Origin: Membranipora membranacea
Lineage: Eukaryota > Bryozoa > Gymnolaemata > Cheilostomatida > Membraniporidae
Direction of reading: 5' to 3'
Assembly (NCBI GenBank): GCA_914767715.1
Contig: OU612075.1
Location: 22,196,001 to 22,260,000 of the forward strand
Length of the DNA: 64,000 bases
A program made the position numbers and the translations under genes. Below, piece after piece: positions 37,501-47,630 of the stretch. Position 1 is the stretch's first letter; each line of letters opens with the position of its first letter. The notes beneath the pieces are model-generated. The model saw nothing but the letters and a program-made list of their open reading frames with translations, searched no databases and was not told where the DNA came from.

Positions 37501-39752
37501 CACAAACAGAAATCAATGAGTCCAATCTAGGTAAGGCAACATATCGATAATAAATTGAGAGAATTACACACTTTCATAGTAAAGTATAAATGTTGTGAGT
37601 TGGAAGACCTTGATTTATTGAGCTTACATTAGACAAGCAGAAGACCCACATATTCTTCTGATCTATATATGTCATACCAAATACACGTGTGTCCTGACCA
37701 AAACTGTCCATGGTCAGCGTGCCATTACCACATCGATGCTTGCCTAAAACAGATACCCAAAACTAAAATGGCCAAATGAAATGTGCGATGGACTATACAT
37801 AATATACACTGCGGAACAAAACCAATTAACAATGATAGAAATTGTCATATACGACAACCTTTCTACTTTTCATTCACAGTATTCTCAATGATCATAATGC
37901 AGGCAAAGTGCTTTGTGCATATTTTTAGGTGCCTTTCTGGTGTTAGGTGAGACAACTTCTAAAGCGGCTGAAAAATTTGGGGGATAAATATCAGAAATTC
38001 AGAACGTATCGATAGACCGATAGATCTTTAACCAGCCTGTGAGTGGTCATAGCCTGATGAAGAATTACTATATTCTAGCTATACCAGAGACATATCCAAA
38101 ACACCTTGGATATAAGTATCGCTAAAAATACACATTTTTACCAAATTTGATTAAATTTTCGCCCTTTTCTGAGCAAATTGTCGGTTAAATATATAGAATT
38201 ATTTCTCTATCATTTCATAACTTATTTGCCGCCAGAGTTGTCAGACGTGGAGAATCCGACTACCTCGTCATTTAGTGTCTGAAGGTCCACATTTCCCGGC
38301 TCGTTCAATGCACGCAAATTGTGAAAACACAAAAGATCATAATTATTATGGAACTTACCAATCACTGTGGTCACAAGTTTGTTGCTCAGTTTCAGTTTCC
38401 GAGCACACGAATGCATATCAACAAACAGTACATGCTCCCCATCATGAGTGGCATAGCCGTGCATAGGGTACATAGTGTGTGCATTCCCCGCTAATCCGTC
38501 ATTGTATTTGTTTGGGCCTAAACCCCTGCCGCAGTTCCCAGCAATGACTGTAATATTTGAAAATGTATTTGTGTAAACTTGAAGTTGACATCATCTCAAA
38601 TCTCTTGCTAGCCCCCCCCCCCCCCCCGAAACTCAGCCACATAACAATAAATATTACACAATATGTTTATGTTTATCGCCCCTTCAAAACAAAACCTAGA
38701 TGACTTGAGAAAGCTGATTTTAAGTCCGCAAATCCATTGGCAGAATCATCAGGGTGGTCGGGTGGGCAGATGGATGGATGGTTGGGTGGTTTGATGGTTG
38801 GGTGGTTTGATAGATGGATGGATGGATGGATGGTTGGACGGATGGGCAAATGGATGAATTCAGGAATAGATGGGTAGTTTATCCAGCTCTAACAAACAAC
38901 AGCATCTGACTTCACTTGAAACACAAGAATACCTACCATTATCCGAAGTAATGTCATTCCTATCTCTTATATTGAAGTTCAGCAGGCAAGCCTCCTTTTG
39001 ACCATCATTAGGACCAATCGCAGCGTAAACATTGAATTTGTCTCCTTGGCCATGCTATAAATACATTTTACAGCATTAGATCAATTGTGTTTTTTACTGC
39101 CATACATACATGCTCTGAAACTGTATGGTGAACAAGAATCTAACAATAAAGCTGGATATCAGGTATATTAGCTAACCACAAACACTCCTGACATCACCAA
39201 TAACACACAACATCATAGTAGGTCACGATAATAACCATCACTCATGCTAAATTCCCAGATATGACAAAATTGTAGCGAGTTTATGGAAAACTAAAAAAAA
39301 AACATTTCTGAGGTCAGTTTCTGCCCACATCTCTGCTAAAATTCATGACACTTACAACTAGAAAGTTTGGCTGGAATCGATAATTCATATTGGCAGTCGA
39401 GATTCCGCTTCCCCTCATGTAATTGAAGTGGTAGGTGTAACAGGAACTGAAAATACGAGTATATATAAAGTTGTAGAGCCGTCATATAAGAAAAAATTTG
39501 ATTTTCAGCTTACTTGTTAGCTGCCGGGGTATGATTAAATCAGAATTACAAATAAGTGTATAATCGCATCAATGCCTGAGACACCTCAAGTACCTCGTAC
39601 CATTCTCTCTGCTTGCACTGACTGAGTGAAATATTGTGCATCACCAGATAGATCTGCTGTTTTCCAAAAGGTCAACACAATAAAACTTACATGTCACAGA
39701 CCAGCAAGGTCGAAAGGAGTACTACCATACCACCTGCTCGAAACTTGGCCAT
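28559..39752 (-). CDS. Gene copy B: secreted protein with two C-terminal EGF-like domains (complete, 11 exons)
   Basis: The exons, 5' to 3', are 39691-39752, 39356-39446, 38937-39054, 38359-38547, 37628-37743, 37332-37473, 31371-31467, 30261-30433, 29710-29895, 28987-29103 and 28559-28671. All have GT-AG borders, and the summed length of 1404 bp gives an uninterrupted frame of 467 residues plus TAA. The first exon encodes a signal peptide (MAKFRAGG, then [10 protein letters not shown]). Residues about 20-390 form an unrecognised region with repeated motifs such as [16 protein letters not shown] (exon 4), [15 protein letters not shown] and [14 protein letters not shown] (exon 5) and [15 protein letters not shown] (exon 8). 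The alternation of short hydrophobic strands could indicate a beta-propeller, which is inference. Residues about 396-430 and 433-467 are EGF-like domains with six Cys each. No transmembrane segment follows, so the product is probably extracellular. Intron 6 (5.86 kb) contains a LINE; the same intron in copy C is 0.54 kb. Confidence 0.8.
30757..30995 (+). repeat. GC-rich dispersed repeat in intron 7 of copy B
   Basis: This is a diverged relative of 9730-9990, sharing an AGAGAGCCAAC start and a TTGCCACTCTAGTCTCGACC end. It is absent from the matching intron of copy C, so it was inserted after the B/C duplication or deleted from C. Confidence 0.5.
32272..33488 (+). pseudogene. LINE ORF1: viroplasmin/RNase H1-N-like head, coiled coil, nucleic-acid-binding tail (broken)
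   Basis: Residues about 22-68 ([17 protein letters not shown], then [20 protein letters not shown]) match the pattern of the caulimovirus viroplasmin / RNase H1 N-terminal hybrid-binding fold: YAV..G...G.....W..C......G.....Y+.F.....A..YL. An in-frame TAG at 32611 follows. The same frame then continues with a heptad-rich coiled coil ([19 protein letters not shown] onward) to about 33024. A frameshift near 33030 leads to the last part (33036-33488). Its segment [17 protein letters not shown] resembles the domain preceding the zinc knuckles of many LINE gag-like ORF1 proteins, but no zinc knuckles follow. ORF1 proteins bind element RNA. The assignment of the head domain rests on pattern matching by eye. 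Confidence 0.6.
33481..36383 (+). pseudogene. LINE ORF2: AP-like endonuclease and reverse transcriptase (frameshifted)
   Basis: The endonuclease half shows [13 protein letters not shown], then ETWLRPE-type sequence, [21 protein letters not shown] and a catalytic SGHYATF block, all parts of the APE-like endonuclease of non-LTR elements. The RT half shows [42 protein letters not shown] (motif A), [14 protein letters not shown] (motif B), FADDTLIF (catalytic box) and [11 protein letters not shown]. Frame changes occur near 33745 (after an eight-T run), near 34035 (stop then shift) and near 35380 (just before motif A). The final part runs uninterrupted to TAA at 36383. The protein would nick target DNA and copy the element RNA, but this copy cannot make it intact. 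Confidence 0.85.
37071..37253 (-). mobile_element. tRNA-derived SINE (antisense)
   Basis: On the minus strand it begins GTAGGAGGTTCCTCAGATGG then TTAGAGCGCC (A-box-like), passes through GCCCCAGGTGTGCTCTGCCC and ends CAGGGACAGACTTGAAATTT. It is a member of the family at 19487 and 56496, with a deletion that removes the B box. It lies in intron 6 of copy B next to the LINE and starts about 80 bp from exon 6. Confidence 0.7.
38612..38627. repeat. Run of 16 C
   Basis: An uninterrupted C run in intron 3 of copy B, just upstream of exon 4 in the gene's orientation. The transcript strand carries the matching G run, which could form stacked-G structures. Confidence 0.9.
38755..38865. repeat. GGAT/GGTT microsatellite
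   Basis: Imperfect tetranucleotide repeats of GGAT and GGTT in intron 3 of copy B. The corresponding intron of copy C lacks them and has a CTG run and a 36-bp palindrome instead. Confidence 0.9.
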
Positions 39753-40339
39753 GGTGCCACCTTGAAAGCACATCTGATGTGTAGCAATGTTATCACAATA
39801 ACATGCTTGACCAGTTTGATGATTGGTATCTTCAAGTTGCAAGAATTTCATCCACGTGTAACAATGAGAGCAATTTGGTCCTTGACCTTTAGTACGTGTC
39901 ACATCCTGTTAGTAGTAGATGCCTCAGGTTGACTATAGTGAATGAACTCCCTGGTAATTTATAGCAGAATTGCAAAGTCCTAGCCAGAAGATAAGTTGCA
40001 TTGAACACAAGTTTCTTAAACTTTAAGTATTTTCCTCCTGCAGATCGACAACATTTAGGTTCTCGAATACATCAATATGAACTGTGTCCTGTCCAGCAAA
40101 CCAGAATCAAACTGATCAAACAAGTCCATAGAAAATATAGGAGAAAGATCATGTTCACCAAGATCTCCTCTCAATAAATTGTGTATAAAAATCCACCAAC
40201 ACCTACAAAACTCCAATGACAATTTATATATTTCATTTCCGATATGTACAGCAACTAAATGCTTTAAAATCTCTCCTCATCTGTCAGACTTAATAGGCTT
40301 ATTATATAACACATTGGCTAGATTTACTTCTCCCAGGGT

Positions 40340-40620
40340 GGCAGTACAGAGTTGGTGTTGGTGTTTATTGTTTCACATATTAAATATTGGCGAAAAACCA
40401 GGAAACCCCCTTATTAGTAAAAATATCATTTTGTTGTGTCAGCTTTAGTGTGATAAATATTGCCAGACACTCCATGGTCGAATAAGTTAGTGCTACAAAC
40501 TGTCGATGAAATTTGTCTTGCCCCTTTGCATAAATTTTTTGTTGCAATTTTCTAGTGATCATTGAAATTTTTATGGTAGGAAAAGTATAGGCAATCTTAC
40601 AGTGAAACACCTTCTGTCTG
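40340..40620. repeat. Upstream duplicated segment of copy B (pairs with 59820-60030)
   Basis: The stretch containing CATATTAAATATTGGCG and TTTTTTGTTGCAATTTT is similar in the same order to 59840-60025. Since 39690-40300 likewise resembles 57410-58170, the B/C duplication extends at least 0.8 kb upstream of the first coding exon and probably includes the promoter. No specific promoter element is claimed. Confidence 0.6.
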
Positions 40621-40784
40621 ACCTCAATTTACAACTGTGCCGTTATTTTTGATTGAATCACAACATTATAGTCTAGAAAAACAACCATTTTGTAAGAAAT
40701 GGATTTTTTAGATCAAAATTGTTTGTGTATTTATGAGTTGAACATCCGGATATTGAATGTTGGGCAAAGGTCATTAGCTTTCCT

Positions 40785-40821
40785 TTCCTTTCTTTGCCTC
40801 AGACAAGGTAGCACTGTACTC
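40785..40821. repeat. 37-bp direct repeat, left of 5S gene
   Basis: The sequence starting TTCCTTTCTTTGCCTCAG is repeated exactly at 40963-40999 on the other side of the 5S gene and once more, without a 5S gene, at 50480-50516. Confidence 0.9.
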
Positions 40822-40826
40822 TTTGA

Positions 40827-40946
40827 GTCTACGGCCATATCACGTTGAAAACGCCAGTTCTCGTCCGATCACTGAAGCTAAGCAACGTCGAGCCAAGTTA
40901 GTACTTGGATGGGTGACCGCCTGGGAATAGTGAGTGCTGTAGACTT
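40827..40946 (+). rRNA. 5S rRNA: 5S ribosomal RNA gene
   Basis: The 120-bp sequence starts GTCTACGGCCATATCACG and ends with GCTGTAGAC, so the 5' GTCTAC and 3' GTAGAC ends pair perfectly as helix I. Internal Pol III promoter sequences are canonical: GAAGCTAAGCAACGTCGAG (A-box region) and TACTTGGATGGGTGACCGCC plus TGGG (C-box region). The CCAAG/CTTGG pairing near the C box is intact, which argues for a functional copy. A short TTT follows. Only one copy is visible. The flanking 37-bp direct repeats give a 178-bp unit that could be a remnant of a tandem array or mark an insertion event. 5S-derived SINEs are an alternative, but no SINE body is seen downstream. Confidence 0.9.
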
Positions 40947-40962
40947 TAAAGAGAGGAAGGTT

Positions 40963-40999
40963 TTCCTTTCTTTGCCTCAGACAAGGTAGCACTGTACTC
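40963..40999. repeat. 37-bp direct repeat, right of 5S gene
   Basis: Exact copy of 40785-40821, offset by 178 bp. Together the repeats bracket the 5S gene. Confidence 0.9.
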
Positions 41000-41867
41000 C
41001 TGCAAGCTTTACAACATGGCAAGTGTAAGTAAACATTAGCAATAAGACTGTTCCAATAGCTTGCTTTGTACATGCATACGACTGAGTTCTGTGTCCATCA
41101 AACCTTTATCTGAATTAATCAGCTCAAAAGGTAAATAAGGGAGAGGACTGACACACTAACAGCAAATGTTAACCGCACATGACTATCAAATAATATAAGG
41201 ATATCATAATGGGACCTGCAAACGCATTCTAACCCATATCTAAGCTTTGTAACTCTCCTCCAGCTGTTTGACCATGACCAAAACTAATAGGTGTTTCCAC
41301 CTCCTTATTAAGAAGCGTGGAGACCAACGCATTTAATACATGAAGGCCAACCACGGACACATAGACTGGGGATCTGCAATGTGGGTTTTTTTTTATTAGC
41401 AGCAACATTGGTGAGGACTTTGAGATTAGTTGCCGCAATTTGGTATAGCGGAATGCCGTCTTTGTTAGTGGTTTGGGGATCTGTATTTGTGTGGATACCA
41501 GCCTTTAAATTCCACAAAGCATGACGATATGCGGTATGCCTGGGCAAAAAAAATACCCCTGCAGTCAGCATTATGACAACAATTTTTTTGTTTTTCCAGA
41601 CGTCAGTACTAGATATTTTTTATTTGTTGTTTGTATTTCTTTTGTTTTAGTAGGGTTTATTATTATTATTATTATTGCAACACTTTTTGAGCTTCTATAA
41701 GTCAAGAACTACCAGAGGCAATTTGATGAAACTTGTTCACAACATACCTTCATGTGTCTAGATGAAAAATTTCAATTTGAATTTTTGAAATGTTATGTAA
41801 TATTAGCTAATTACACTAATTAGTGGAGGACGTTTTGACCTTTATATTGACCATATCTTGAGAACGA
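41000..41867. other. Non-coding DNA between 5S gene and 141-bp repeat
   Basis: No gene is supported. Minus-strand frames at 41229-41571 lack motifs. An ATT microsatellite is at 41648-41677. The stretch from 41680 has the same character as the adjacent 141-bp repeat and may be its degraded edge. Confidence 0.4.
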
Positions 41868-42533
41868 ATCATGCGATTGAGTTAAAACTTTGGATATGGG
41901 GGTTATGACATAAACCGAATCTTATTACATCATCAATTTTTATGTCACATGACCCGATATACAAAATGGCCGCCATAAACAGTAAACTGCTGCCAATTAA
42001 CAGTTCTTATCATGCGATCGAGTTAAAACTTGGGATTTGGGGGTTTTGACCTATACCGAATCTTATGACATCATCAATTTCAATGTCACATGACCCGATA
42101 TCCAAAATGGCCGCCATAAACAAGAAGTGGCTGCCGATTAACAGTTCTTATCATGCGATTGAGTTAAAACTTGGGATATGGGGGTTATGACATATACCGA
42201 ATCTTATGACATCATCAATTTTAAGGTCACATGACACGAAATCCAAAATGGCCGCCATAGACAGTAAACTGCTGCCGATTAACAGTTCTCATCATGCGAT
42301 TGAGTTAAATCTCAGAATATGGGGGTTTTGATATATACCAAATCTTATGACATCATCAATTTTAATGTCAAATGACCCGAAATGCAATATGGCTGCCATA
42401 GACAGTTAATTGCTGCCGATTAGCAGTTCTCATCATGCGATTGAGTTGAGACTTGGGATAAGGGGGTTTTGGCATATACCGAATCTTATGACATCATCAA
42501 TTATGATGTCACATGACCTCGATATTCAAATTT
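41868..42533. repeat. 141-bp tandem repeat, about 4.7 copies
   Basis: The landmark ATCATGCGAT recurs at 41868, 42009, 42150, 42291 and 42432, exactly 141 bp apart. Each unit contains CATATACCGAATCTTATGAC, a TCACATGAC motif and (except in degraded units) ATGGCCGCCAT. The array lies directly downstream of the transposase gene and may belong to the end of that transposon. A minus-strand AATAAA at 42531-42536 is a plausible poly(A) signal for that gene. Confidence 0.9.
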
Positions 42534-42674
42534 ATTGGTTGTATTCCTTTATATTTGCTTGCAAATATGTTTACCGTTTCTAGTTTCATATATTCATATG
42601 TTACTGTGTGACGTTGTGTAGCATTGTATTGTATGATAGAACATTGTGTGTATGTAAAGAAAAAAACAAGATGT

Positions 42675-44849
42675 TCACTGAGGCTGAAAAGGGTCGTTTT
42701 GGCCCTTGCAATAATCATGCTCAACTGAGCGCGAAAGGCGAGCGGCGACTCTGCTTGTCGTTTTGCTGCAGATATAGTCATGGTCACGACTTTCAACGGC
42801 TATCTTTCTTTTGATCCAATCTTGGGCCGCTCTCATGCGGCTCATTGCCCTCATCTTCTTATACTGTCCGCTTATTTGTAGTGCTCTTGCACGTTTGATA
42901 TTTTTTTGCTGCGACTGAAGCCGCTTGATGGCATTTCGGCTTAACGGGCAGCCGACATCGGCAAGCTTCTTTGCCACAGAGCTATGTCCATTGTTGTGGC
43001 GGTAAACTGCACTGCTGGCTCTGCCGCGGTAGTTTTTACTGAATAGGACATTCTTTGGCATATTTTTACTCAATGCCCTGTTAAATGCCTCGTTGCGCTG
43101 TGTACTAAAGCCAAGCTTTGTCGCTTGAAGGGCGTTGGCATGAAGGCGAATATTGAAAACATCTAACAGTTTTTTTTTCTCTTCTTCGTTGCAGTTTATA
43201 TGCCCCAGACCGGCAGCACGGAACAGTGAGCTACTGAGCATCCAGTTGTCCTCTTCTGTCCCGCAGCAGCTGCTGCCAACCAGTCTAGAACACATCTGAT
43301 GATTGCCGCCGAAGCACTCCACGGCCGTACTGACCAGATGATTTACTTGGATTATCGATAAACCCAGCTTGGACGACTGCTGCGCAATGATACTCGAACG
43401 GTACTTGACGTCTTTTGCCAGCAACTTCTTAAGTGAGTCAATTGTCTTTACCCTGGCGCAACTGAATGTCTCTTTCCTGAAGTTCACCTTCTCTACAGCT
43501 CTAACCTGTGAGTTGCCCAGGTGAGATGGGTCGGACTGGGCCGTAACAGTCCACTTTTCTGGCCTCGCACTCAACAAAGCCTGATAGGGCTTTGCACCCT
43601 GCCCATCGTTGTCCGATGTCACCGTCACCGGGATGAGCCCACGTGTCAGCAAGCTCACGCCCAATTTGGTATTCATCGGTCCCTCCAGAATGTTCTCCTC
43701 TTTGGGCAGGGTGGCACTGCAGTCATGCTGCGTGCGTTCATGGGCACAGGCTGCTGCGTTGTTGTGCTGGCGCAGCCTGCACCCCTTAGAGCAGACCTTA
43801 TTCTCGATGACGTAGTCTAATACGCTCCCCGTACAGCTGTCGATGGCAGTCGTGATGGCTTGTGTGGCACAGAGGCCCATCTTCTTCCTATTGCCAAACC
43901 TTGACGAATTGTAGCGGCTGTCCACTGATATGGCAATCTCCCCCTCCCTCCCCCCGCTCAGGCCACATAGTTTGTTATCATTTAATTTTTCCCCTGCCAG
44001 TCTGCTCAGATCTCTGTTATTTATGTCTGTCATCTCATTGTCCACAAGCTTGGCCAGCTTCTGGCAGTTGGATTGAGCCAGCGGGGACATGTCAAGTGAT
44101 GCAAACAGCTGACATGCCCCGTGCATGCCAAGGCAGCTATCCTGCACGGCATGCCCGAATTGTTTGTTGATAGCTGCCCTCTTCGGCCCCCTCCTGCTCT
44201 CCTGCGCTGCTTTGTAGAGCGGATAAACTTTAGTGAAGCTGCACCCTTTTGACTCGCATGTTAATGATATGCTGCATGTTAGGCCTTTCTTTCTTGTGAC
44301 GCCCATACCGATGACCCACTCCTGGCAAGTTTCCAATGTCTTGTGGCCATTCTGGAAGTCCTGCAGCGCATGCAGCATCATGTCCATGTTGACAACAAAG
44401 TTTCCCACACCCTTAGCCTCATTGCCGTTATCTGACTGCTGTAATTTTTTGTCTTTGCAGGTTGAGCGAGGCCGAAGAACTCTCATACCAGCATTCTCTC
44501 CTCGAGCTGTTCTCGCCACCAGATGTCTGCAAACAGAAAACCAGCAGATGTCAGTCTACACTCACATATATTTGTATATATATATATATATATAATTTAT
44601 TACCTCGTGTATGTGACTACACCCGTTAAGAATGAATAAAATCTGGTCAAAGCCAATAAAACATCAGTTTCATGCGTCAAGTCAAGCTCACCCATTTTTC
44701 TCCTCAATGATACGCCTATATTGGCTGCTCTCGAGTCTCACCGTCCTGCGGCTGCATTGTGGGCTAAACATTCGTGTCGCTATTCTATCATCCCCTGGCC
44801 GAAATCCCTTAAGTTTATTTGCGATTTGATTTTTATTTAAACGTGGCAT
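42675..44849 (-). CDS. Mutator-like transposase, two exons, apparently intact
   Basis: Exon 1 is 44692-44849 (ATG at 44849, donor G|GTGAGC) and exon 2 is 42675-44526 (acceptor TTTTCTGTTTGCAG). The spliced length of 2010 bp gives an uninterrupted frame of 669 residues. The basic N terminus (MPRLNKNQIANKLKGF) suits DNA binding. The core has the features I associate with the metazoan Mutator-like transposase domain: an ISVDSRYNS block near residue 255 (first catalytic Asp), Cys/His clusters (KVCSKGCRLRQH and a CAHERTQHDC segment), a LEGPMN segment and VTVTSDNDGQGAKPYQ (second Asp). The C terminus is very basic and probably coiled. The gene is clearly more GC-rich than its surroundings, consistent with recent arrival. 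The terminal inverted repeats were not located. Confidence 0.75.
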
Positions 44850-46099
44850 GATTATAGGCAAGATACCTTGCAGTCGAAACGCATTCTTACATATTTTGCG
44901 GTATTCTTGGTATTCTAATGGCTCATGCAACCCACGGTTACCCGCAAATGGGAGTTGCTTGCTCGGGTATTAAGAGCAGGCAACTCCTCATGTGGTAAAG
45001 GCAAAATATATATTGAAACATACATGGTAGAGTCTGCTGTTGACCTCAGTATTACTTTTTTCCAAATAGGTTTCCGAATGAAGGCACGTTGTTACCGAGA
45101 GAGCAATTATCAGATGGTCATATTTCCGAAACTACTGAAAATAGATGGCTGAAAAAGTAAGCAAATACTCATGGAGTGCCTGTGTCTAAAACATGTCTGG
45201 ACATGTCTGTAATGCCCTGATCGTCATAAAATCCCGGTTTCTTGTAGGACACATGCTCTAGCTCACTAGGACAGCATATTTATGTCATTGGCAATCGCCA
45301 TGCTCACTATTAGGTAATACACCTGTAATTAGGTTAAGGTCAACTTGTTGCACCCATCCTCCAAAATAAAATGACTAGTATGCTGAAGACAAATCAGGAC
45401 CCAGGCAAGTTGATAGTACTGCAGTCAGTAATACTGAGGCATGAAAATGTTGCCTGTTGTATTTGCAATTGAAATTTTGGTGATTTGAGGTTTTAAATAA
45501 TTTTAGCAAAATCAATTTGGGGCGCTTTATGCAGACAAGTCAGTTGAGGCAAAATTGGCTGGAAAACCTGTAAAAATGCACTTGCTCCGTTTGATTGAGC
45601 GCCAAAAAAATTTGACAACCGTTTTTCTTTCAATACTCTCAAGTATGTCAGAGCAGAAGCAGACCATCGTTTTGAGTGGTCTGGTTAAAGAATTGAAAGA
45701 AGCTGAAGCAGGCTTTTGGAGGTGAGAAGTCAACATAATTTGCATGTAAAGCAATGGGGAAATAAATAGAGGTGTTGGACCGTTATGTTGTGTCTCATTG
45801 AAGAAAAGTTGCAATTTGGCTCATGCAAAACTTGGACAGGTAAAAAGTCAACTGTAAATCAACATCATGGTTTTCTGCAGCCAATACCAGACTTTTAGTC
45901 TATTATTTAACCATGACAACCAAGTTAACACTAAAGATAAAAGATGCGTTTTTGATTGCCTAATTAGATGAACAGGCGTTTGGAAAACCATAAATGAGTA
46001 CAACTAGCGTTTTGCGTTTAAAACTCAATTAGTGTCAAATAAGCGTTTACAAACGCTTCATGCGTACAGGTTGGCAAGTATGCTAGACAGTACAAAATT
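44850..46099. other. Upstream flank of transposase gene, with one short coding-like stretch
   Basis: The region probably contains the end of the Mutator-like element, but its terminus was not recognised. A plus-strand stretch near 45520-45725 reads KMHLLRLIERQKNL and LSGLVKELKEAEAGFW before a TGA. It looks helical and coding-like but has no start or partner exon, so it is not called a gene. Confidence 0.3.
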
Positions 46100-46476
46100 A
46101 TTACTAAAAAATGTGTGATCTGAAAGGAAATGAAAACTAAATGTATGCACTTGACTAGCTACTTTATATTTTGACCAATGACAGTCAGTGTTGTGAGTTA
46201 TGAGAGGATGCTATTGGTCATTTACAATAATAGGCTGAATCTTAACAAAACAGGTAAATTTGTTAGGATTGTTTAATTTGATAATTCCTTTCAATTTTGT
46301 GTGCAAAGACCTCAACAGTAACTAGTCAACAACAACATGTGCTTGGGTAACTATCAAAAAATTGCGATTGGGCTGTTTTCTCTAAAATCTGGAGGAAATA
46401 GTGAGATTTACAAAAAGTGGGAGGTGGGTGTAAAAATCTGGAGGGTCACGCCTAAATCGGGAGACTTGGCAAGTAT
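46100..46476 (+). repeat. Dispersed repeat, copy 2 (paired with 26519-26886)
   Basis: Nearly identical to the copy in intron 2 of gene A. Similarity ends at GACTTGGCAAGTATG, and directly after it the DIRS-like gag region begins. The same frame runs from this repeat into the gag region, but only the second part is real protein-coding sequence. Confidence 0.85.
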
Positions 46477-46489
46477 GTTAAGCAGGTTT

Positions 46490-46819
46490 ACAATGAGGGA
46501 GGCGATGGTTTTATGTGCGACCACAAATTCAGGGCGTGGAAAGCGGATTTCCCCACGTTGGCCTGGGGGGACTATAAGGCTGAGTTTTTTCTGCCCCAGC
46601 TATGCAAAACCAGCTAGCCAAACCAAAGCCCTAGGGCAGCAGACCGGTAAAAAAGGTTGCAGTAACATGTATTGTAATTTTTTCAATTATGGGACTTGTG
46701 CTAGGAAACTGTGCAAGTTCAGTCACACTTGTAATAGATGTGGCGACAAAAACCATGGCGTTGCCAAGTGTACAATTAGAAGGACCAAGCATTCTGCGCA
46801 TGCTCAGCTCTGGGCATGA
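46490..46819 (+). pseudogene. Gag-like zinc-knuckle region of DIRS-like element
   Basis: The frame ends with NYGTCARKLCKFSHTCNRCG followed by a NHGVAKC segment, a CCCH/CCHC-type cluster typical of DIRS-like gag proteins that bind element RNA. An ATG near 46493 is a possible start. The frame is shorter than a normal gag, so it is truncated or only its end is preserved. The longer open frame from 46337 merely runs through the adjacent dispersed repeat. Confidence 0.6.
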
Positions 46820-47316
46820 GCTGATCTCTGCAAAATTGAGTCTCGGAATTCCGAAGCCATCTGATTGGCTACCTGCTCTGGTGACATACTTCCCAAAGCG
46901 TGCGAATTTGTTATCAATAATTATCCTCTCTTGTCATTATTAGCTGATTTTGATTGACAGTTTATGCAGGGGATATCCCATTTCCCTTTCCAAAGTTGCA
47001 ATCAGAACCCAAACTATACTCATTGTTCTTGCACATGCGCAAATTCAAGTCACGCATGATAAATACTTAGCCTTACGACACCTGCTTTGTGGTAATGATA
47101 GCCTAGTTTATCAGTGATCTACATGCCCAGTCAGATCACGAGAGTCAGTATGAGGACCAAGTAAAACTTGTACAGCTTCGTAGCTATATATGTGACATTT
47201 GCTGATATGACTGGACCCTCTTAATAGCACAGTAGCATTCAGACTATTTTTGGATAGCTGTTTCGATTATGTATAGTAGTGAATATCTAATTAGCGCCAT
47301 CGACCCATTCTTTTTT

Positions 47317-47570
47317 GGGGGATGGTGAGATGGCGCAATCGGTTAGCGCGCTTGCTATTCATTGCCAGGCGATTAATGCCGCAGGAGTTGTGGGTTCGAG
47401 TCCCACTGGGGGAGCTTTCATTGTTGATTGTTCCAGCCCCCAGCACCCTCGGGTGTATACCTCTCCTAGCTTTATTTGTATGACTGTGTGCTACTCTTGT
47501 AGCCTCTCTAAATTTGTTCTTGTTGGTTATGTTCTTAACATAAGGACGACAAATAAAATATGGTGAACTC
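47317..47570 (+). mobile_element. tRNA-like SINE inside the DIRS-like element
   Basis: The head has an A-box-like TGGCGCAATCGGTTAGCGCG and a perfect B-box GGGTTCGAGTCCCAC 62 bp later. The flanking strands GGGGGAT and TGGGGGAGC could partly pair. The spacing between boxes is longer than in a plain tRNA, so this is either a tRNA gene with an intron-like insertion or, more likely, a SINE. A body of about 160 bp follows and ends in an A-rich stretch (AAATAAAATATGG). It differs in sequence from the family at 19487, 37071 and 56496. Confidence 0.6.
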
Positions 47571-47630
47571 TTCGGCGTCCTATTCTTCGGCAAATCACCC
47601 TATAAGAATTTACATAATCGCTTCGTAGGG

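Noticed and set aside
43521-44595. Plus-strand open frames opposite the transposase
   Set aside because: They lie antisense to the well-supported Mutator-like coding exon and carry no motifs of their own.
46337-46490. N-terminal part of the 160-residue frame reading into the gag zinc knuckle
   Set aside because: The DNA is the dispersed repeat also found at 26.5-26.9 kb, where it does not precede gag. The open frame is accidental read-through.
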